Shown piece after piece: positions 14,838 through 18,648 of a DNA stretch of 18,648 nucleotides. The notes under the pieces were generated by a model. It did no database searches. It saw only the letters and a list, made by a program, of their open reading frames with translations, and was not told where the DNA came from. Source of the stretch: Bacteroidota bacterium (GTDB lineage Bacteria; Bacteroidota; Bacteroidia; Bacteroidales; B39-G9). Where the stretch lies: positions 1 to 18,648 of the forward strand of contig JAUVJB010000029.1 of the NCBI GenBank assembly GCA_030592465.1. The letters run 5' to 3'. A program made the translations under genes and the position numbers. The first letter of the stretch is position 1. Every line of letters starts with the position of its first letter.

Positions 14838-17354
14838 CTATAAATTTTGTCTTAACAACATTTGTATTTTACTAAATAGCTCTTCGTGCTCAAAAGGTTT
14901 TGTAATATATTCATTCATCCCTATTGATAAACATTTATCTTTTTCTTCTTTCATAGCATTTGCTGTCATGCCAAGAATTGGGATGCTGTTTTTTGGTAAT
15001 GGTAATTCTTTTCTAATAATATTGGTAGTTTCATAACCATCCATTACAGGCATAATAATATCTAATAATAAAAGATTATAATTATTTTTATGCATCATTT
15101 CAATAGCAATTTTACCATTTTCGGCTTCATCAATTTTAATTGAATCGTTAAAATAATGTATGGTGTCAATAGTCAATGTCCTATTAATTGGGTTGTCATC
15201 TACTAATAAGATGTTTAATTTTTGAATGTTTTTGTTTTGATGTGTGGTGATATTTTTTAATTTTTCAGACAACTTTTTACCTTTAGATTTTTGATAATTA
15301 ATAATAAAAATAAAAAAAGTTCCTTTCCCAACTTCACTTTCTATTTTAATATTACCTTTTTGTAAATCAATAAGATTTTTTACAATTGCCAAGCCTAATC
15401 CGGTACCTCCATATTTTCTGGTTGTGTCATCCTCTGCTTGAGTATAATTTTTGAATATGCTTTTAAGTTTGTTTTTCGAAATTCCTATGCCTGTATCAGA
15501 AACAGCAAATTGAATAGTTTCATCGTTATTATTTTGGTTAATAAGCGTTGTGGAAATTTTAATTTCACCATTCTCATTTGTGTATTTAATTGAATTTGCC
15601 ACAAGATTTGTTAGTATCTGATTTAAACGGAATGGGTCTCCAATTAAGTATTTTGGAATTAATTTGTCATTTATAACAGTGAACTTTATGTTTTTTTGCT
15701 CTGTTGCAACAGACATTGTCTTTTTGAAATTAGACATTAATTCTAACAAATTAAATTCTATATTTTCAATCTTTAATTTTCCGGCATCAATTTTTGAGAA
15801 ATCAAGAAGGTCGTTGATAGTAACAAGAAGGCTTTTACATGATGTTTTAATATTTTCAACATATGACGTTGTTTTTTGGTCAAGTCTCATTTTCTCCATA
15901 AGATTTGTGAATCCCACAATAACATTAACAGGTGTGCGTATTTCATGACTTATTCTTGCAAAAAATAATTCTTTAAGTTTAGTGGTTCTGATTAATTCTT
16001 TATTTGTGGCATGAAGTTTTTCAGATTGATTCGTAATTTCTTCTTTTTGTGTCCTTAGTATTTTGTTAACTTTTTGTTTTTGGCGAAAATTTCTAAAAAT
16101 CACAATTAAAGTAATAAGTAGCATTATTGAGCCAAGTATAGAAATATTACGCTGAATGTTTTTTTGTTTTATTATTTCTTCTTTCTGAGAAAGTTCATTT
16201 TTTTGTCTTTCAATTTCTTTTCGTTTTTTTTCTGTTTCATAAATGGTTTGCATTTTAACAATTTGCATTGCTTTTTCTTCATTAAATATACTGTCTTTGT
16301 ATTTTATAGAATTTCTATAACTATCAAGAGCTTTTTGAGTATTGCCTAATTTTTCATAGGTGTGTGAAAGCTGTTCTAAGCCTGACATAATAAGCCTTTT
16401 GGAATTTACTTGTCGTGCAAATTTTAATCCTGTTTGTAATTGTTTTAGCGATGTTTTGTAGTCCCCAATATCTGCATATACTTCACCCAAATAAATTCGA
16501 CTTGTTGCTATATGTCTTTTATCTCCTGCCTGTTCATTGATTTTTAGTGTTTTGTTGTAAAATTCAATAGATTTATTATACTCACCTATAGTTCTGTAAA
16601 TTTTCCCAATATCGTTATTACAAATAGCCATCCCTTTTTTGTTGTTCATTTGTTTGTTAACTTCAAGCGATTGCTTATAATATTTAATTGCATTATCATA
16701 ATCTTTTTTTGATTCATAAACCCATGCAATTGAATTTAAGTTGATGGCAACACCAATAATGTTATTTCTTTTTTGTTCTATTTTCATTGCTTTATTAAAA
16801 TATAGAGCTGCATCATCATAACTCCCTTGATAAGTATAAATAATCCCAATGCTGTTATTTGCTGTTGCAAGATTTTTCATATCATTTAGCTCTTGGGCTA
16901 ATTTCAGTGCCTTAAAATGATATATTAAAGCCTTATTATCTTCTGCCAATCGTCTATATGTTACTCCTATATTATTTAAAATAGTTACAATTAAATGCTT
17001 GTTGTTTATCTTTTTTGCAATATCTAATGCTTGTAAATGAAGTTTTAAAGATTTGTCATACATTCCCGATTTTCTATAAATTTTTCCTTTATAATCTAAT
17101 GTTTTTGCAAGATATTTATTATTCGCAATTTTTTTTGACAGTATTATGGCTTTATCAATATATGTATTACAAGAATCAAATTTTTCTTTATTTCCAAAGT
17201 TATGGGAAATAATAATATATGTATTTATTATATTAGTATCCTCTTTTAAAGATTTAAGAATAGTTTTTAGACTATCTAAATTCTGATTATTAATTGCACT
17301 GGTATTCGATGTTATAATCAAAAGAATAAAAAAAAGTATTAAATATTTTTTCAT
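14838..17354 (-). CDS. Hybrid sensor histidine kinase with TPR sensor region and receiver domain
   Basis: A two-component signalling protein of 838 residues. It has a signal peptide or first membrane helix (3-20), then about eight tetratricopeptide repeats (about 45-355, e.g. NNIGVTYRRLAEDNKALIYH), so the sensor part should be outside the inner membrane. A coiled coil (about 360-400) follows, then a membrane helix (405-420) and a cytoplasmic kinase. HisKA has His470 in ARISHEIRTPVNVIVG. The ATPase has N-box Asn583 and Asn587, G1 DTGIGI (620-625) and G2 GGTGLGLAIV (649-658). The receiver (about 713-835) has Asp719/Asp720, phospho-acceptor Asp765, Thr798 and Lys819. All catalytic residues are intact. 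There is no DNA-binding output domain, so phosphate must pass to another protein outside the window. Start ATG 17354. A poor promoter match (GTTG, 20 bases, TAATATTG) lies at 17411-17380. Confidence 0.95.
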   Translation of the reverse strand: MKKYLILFFILLIITSNTSAINNQNLDSLKTILKSLKEDTNIINTYIIISHNFGNKEKFDSCNTYIDKAIILSKKIANNKYLAKTLDYKGKIYRKSGMYDKSLKLHLQALDIAKKINNKHLIVTILNNIGVTYRRLAEDNKALIYHFKALKLAQELNDMKNLATANNSIGIIYTYQGSYDDAALYFNKAMKIEQKRNNIIGVAINLNSIAWVYESKKDYDNAIKYYKQSLEVNKQMNNKKGMAICNNDIGKIYRTIGEYNKSIEFYNKTLKINEQAGDKRHIATSRIYLGEVYADIGDYKTSLKQLQTGLKFARQVNSKRLIMSGLEQLSHTYEKLGNTQKALDSYRNSIKYKDSIFNEEKAMQIVKMQTIYETEKKRKEIERQKNELSQKEEIIKQKNIQRNISILGSIMLLITLIVIFRNFRQKQKVNKILRTQKEEITNQSEKLHATNKELIRTTKLKELFFARISHEIRTPVNVIVGFTNLMEKMRLDQKTTSYVENIKTSCKSLLVTINDLLDFSKIDAGKLKIENIEFNLLELMSNFKKTMSVATEQKNIKFTVINDKLIPKYLIGDPFRLNQILTNLVANSIKYTNENGEIKISTTLINQNNNDETIQFAVSDTGIGISKNKLKSIFKNYTQAEDDTTRKYGGTGLGLAIVKNLIDLQKGNIKIESEVGKGTFFIFIINYQKSKGKKLSEKLKNITTHQNKNIQKLNILLVDDNPINRTLTIDTIHYFNDSIKIDEAENGKIAIEMMHKNNYNLLLLDIIMPVMDGYETTNIIRKELPLPKNSIPILGMTANAMKEEKDKCLSIGMNEYITKPFEHEELFSKIQMLLRQNL

Positions 17355-17453
17355 ACGGTAAAATTATTTATCTAATATTCAATATTACTAATAAATTTTG
17401 ATATTTACAACAGAAATGTTTTTAGGATGATAAGTTGTGTTAATTTTACAGAG

Positions 17454-17482
17454 ATATGACATATCTCGCAGATATGTCATAT
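17454..17482. terminator. Perfect 13-bp hairpin between sdhB and the kinase gene
   Basis: ATATGACATATCT-CGC-AGATATGTCATAT, followed on the plus strand by seven T. It lies between the sdhB stop (17551) and the kinase start (17354), both on the minus strand. In that direction no T run follows, so it is either a poor terminator for sdhB or an operator upstream of the kinase gene; each arm also contains the near-palindrome ATATGACATAT. The remaining spacer shows nothing else. Confidence 0.4.
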
Positions 17483-17550
17483 TTTTTTATTAAAAAATCG
17501 TAGTTTATAACCATTAACAGCGTAATTTTAGAGTAATACATCTGCTAACA

Positions 17551-18297
17551 TCATTTTTTAACTTTCGTTTTAATAAATTCACGATTTAGTTTAGCAATAT
17601 GAGTAATTGAGATGTTTTTAGGGCATTCAACTTCACACGCTCCGGTATTTGAGCAACCGCCAAAGCCAAGTTCATCCATTTTGGCAACCATATTTCTTGC
17701 TCTTTCAACAGCTTCAATTTTGCCTTGTGGTAATTTAGCAAGATGCGAAACTTTTGAAGCAACAAATAACATTGCCGACGAATTTTTACATGTAGCTACA
17801 CATACGCCACACCCAATACATGCTGCAGCATCAAAAGCATCTTCCACATCTTTTTGAGATATTGGAACAGAATTAGCTTCCTGTGCCGAACCGGTATTTA
17901 CAGAGATATATCCCCCAACTTGAAGAATCTTGTCAAAAGCACTGCGGTCAACCATTAAATCTTTTATTACAGGGAAAGAATTTGCTCGCCAAGGCTCAAC
18001 CGTAATTGTATCGCCGTCTTTAAATTTTCGCATCATTAGTTGACAGGTTGTTATACCTGTATCCGGACCATTAGCCCTGCCGTTAATAAACAATCCGCAC
18101 ATACCACAAATGCCTTCACGGCAATCATGACCAAAAGCAACAGGCTCTTCCTTATCTTCAAGTATTAATTGGTTATTTAAAATGTCTAACATTTCAAGAA
18201 ATGAAGTGTCTGCATTAATGTTTGACACTTTATAAATTTTAAAACAACCTTTTGATTGTGCGTTTTTCTGTCGCCATATTTTTAATGTAAAATTCAT
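17551..18297 (-). CDS. sdhB: Succinate dehydrogenase/fumarate reductase iron-sulfur subunit
   Basis: Electron-transfer subunit of respiratory complex II or fumarate reductase, on the inner face of the cytoplasmic membrane, passing electrons between the flavin of SdhA/FrdA and quinone at the membrane anchor. It has 248 residues, a normal length. Cys59, 64, 67 and 85 (HDCREGICGMCG ... TTC) hold the [2Fe-2S] cluster. Cys160, 163, 166 and 225 (CIGCGVC ... CP) hold the [4Fe-4S] cluster; Cys170, 215 and 221 hold the [3Fe-4S] cluster. All ligands are present. The direction of the reaction in vivo cannot be told from the sequence; frdB is an equally good name. In Bacteroidota the usual order is C-A-B, so sdhA should lie just to the right on this strand. 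The 325-base repeat-filled spacer is unusual inside such an operon. Confidence 0.95.
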   Translation of the reverse strand: MNFTLKIWRQKNAQSKGCFKIYKVSNINADTSFLEMLDILNNQLILEDKEEPVAFGHDCREGICGMCGLFINGRANGPDTGITTCQLMMRKFKDGDTITVEPWRANSFPVIKDLMVDRSAFDKILQVGGYISVNTGSAQEANSVPISQKDVEDAFDAAACIGCGVCVATCKNSSAMLFVASKVSHLAKLPQGKIEAVERARNMVAKMDELGFGGCSNTGACEVECPKNISITHIAKLNREFIKTKVKK

Positions 18298-18356
18298 TTC
18301 TTTAAATTATTGGTTCTTTCTTAATTTAATTGGGTAATCAAATTTGTCACCCTTCT

Positions 18357-18455
18357 TTTAAAGGCTAAAGGCTAAAGTAAAAAGTGTTTCAAAATTATTT
18401 TTTTTCTATATATTTTTTTCTTTTTTTTATTTTATACTTTAAAATTTTTAGCCCC
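18357..18455. repeat. AAGGCTAAAGGC-armed element, copy B
   Basis: The left arm AAAGGCTAAAGGCTAAAG then TAAAAAGTGTTTCAAAATTA (18361-18396) and the AT-rich loop match copy A at 7363-7465. The right arm is only partial here (TTTATACTTTAAAATTTTTAGCC). Further AGCCTTTA stretches occur at 18546-18556 and 18609-18617, as if the right arm had been split by inserted sequence. Confidence 0.6.
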
Positions 18456-18542
18456 CGTTAAATAATTGCTTTGCAGGTTTCACATGGTTCACCTTGTGAA
18501 ATAATTTTGCTTTGCAAAATTGCTTCGCATTTCACAGGGTAA
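18456..18542. other. Hairpin-rich insert in copy B of the element
   Basis: About 85 bases with several small inverted repeats: TTTCACA/TTGTGAAA around 18478-18501, ATTTTGC/GCAAAAT around 18503-18520, and repeated GCTTTGCA, GCTTCGCA and TTTCACA words. It is absent from copy A. No coding capacity. It looks like a second small repeat that has landed inside the right arm. Confidence 0.45.
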
Positions 18543-18563
18543 ACTTTAGCCTTTAGATTTATG

Positions 18564-18594
18564 AATCAATAATAATCAATAATCAATAATCAAT
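18564..18594. repeat. Short tandem repeat of AATCAAT
   Basis: Four copies of AATCAAT, the first separated from the rest by AAT, followed by a degenerate AAACAAT. A simple-sequence tract in the spacer between sdhB and the next minus-strand gene; no function seen. Confidence 0.7.
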
Positions 18595-18622
18595 AAACAA
18601 TTAAAACTTTAGCCTTTTTACT

Positions 18623-18648
18623 TTATTCTTTTACCCACTCTAAATCAC
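18623..18648 (-). CDS. 3' end of a minus-strand gene, possibly sdhA
   Basis: Reading in from the window edge on the minus strand gives Asp-Leu-Glu-Trp-Val-Lys-Glu and then TAA (18625-18623). Eight codons are too few to identify a protein. Position upstream of sdhB on the same strand suggests the flavoprotein subunit SdhA/FrdA, but this rests on usual gene order only. Confidence 0.35.

Noticed and set aside
18564..18594. AATCAAT tandem copies as origin iterons
   Set aside because: Only four copies, no replication initiator or DnaA-box cluster nearby, and simple AT-rich tracts are common here.

Overview
The window looks like an AT-rich Bacteroidota (Bacteroidetes) chromosome segment, probably from an uncultured or metagenomic lineage. 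Evidence: an LpxC-FabZ fusion protein, a type IX secretion (Por) C-terminal sorting domain, a PheS with the Cys-rich insertion common in this phylum, and four promoters of the phylum's own type (TTTG, 19-20 bases, TAnnTTTG) where ordinary -35/-10 boxes are absent.

Left end (1-2570). The first 1.5 kb is the 5' part (501 codons) of a cas9 gene on the minus strand that runs off the window. About 230 bases upstream and divergent is a tracrRNA gene with its own promoter, anti-repeat and terminator. No CRISPR array, cas1 or cas2 is visible; in type II-C loci these usually lie beyond the 3' end of cas9, outside this window. Two copies of an operator-like dyad (AGTCA-N5-TGACT) sit in the cas9/tracrRNA intergenic region. 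A decayed IS110-family recombinase fragment follows.

Envelope block (2831-7179, minus strand). A lipoprotein gene is followed by lpxC-fabZ and lpxA: early lipid A synthesis (acylation and deacetylation of UDP-GlcNAc) with the fatty-acid dehydratase built into the same polypeptide.

Middle (7479-11084, minus strand). A deoxynucleoside kinase, a HepT/MntA-type toxin-antitoxin pair whose promoter predicts a nearly leaderless mRNA, a HAD phosphatase and pheS.

Right half. A large secreted protein on the plus strand (seven SBBP propeller blades, three Ig-like domains, type IX sorting tail) converges on a TPR hybrid histidine kinase on the minus strand. Then come sdhB/frdB and, at the right edge, the last codons of another minus-strand gene, possibly sdhA.

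Spacers are rich in hairpins and dispersed repeats of at least two families: a REP-like palindrome (three copies, two of them halves) and an AAGGCTAAAGGC-armed hairpin element (two copies). The best candidates for something new are the regulatory architecture of the cas9/tracrRNA intergenic region, the alternative foldings of the tracrRNA and the mosaic repeats. I see no clearly novel multi-gene system.
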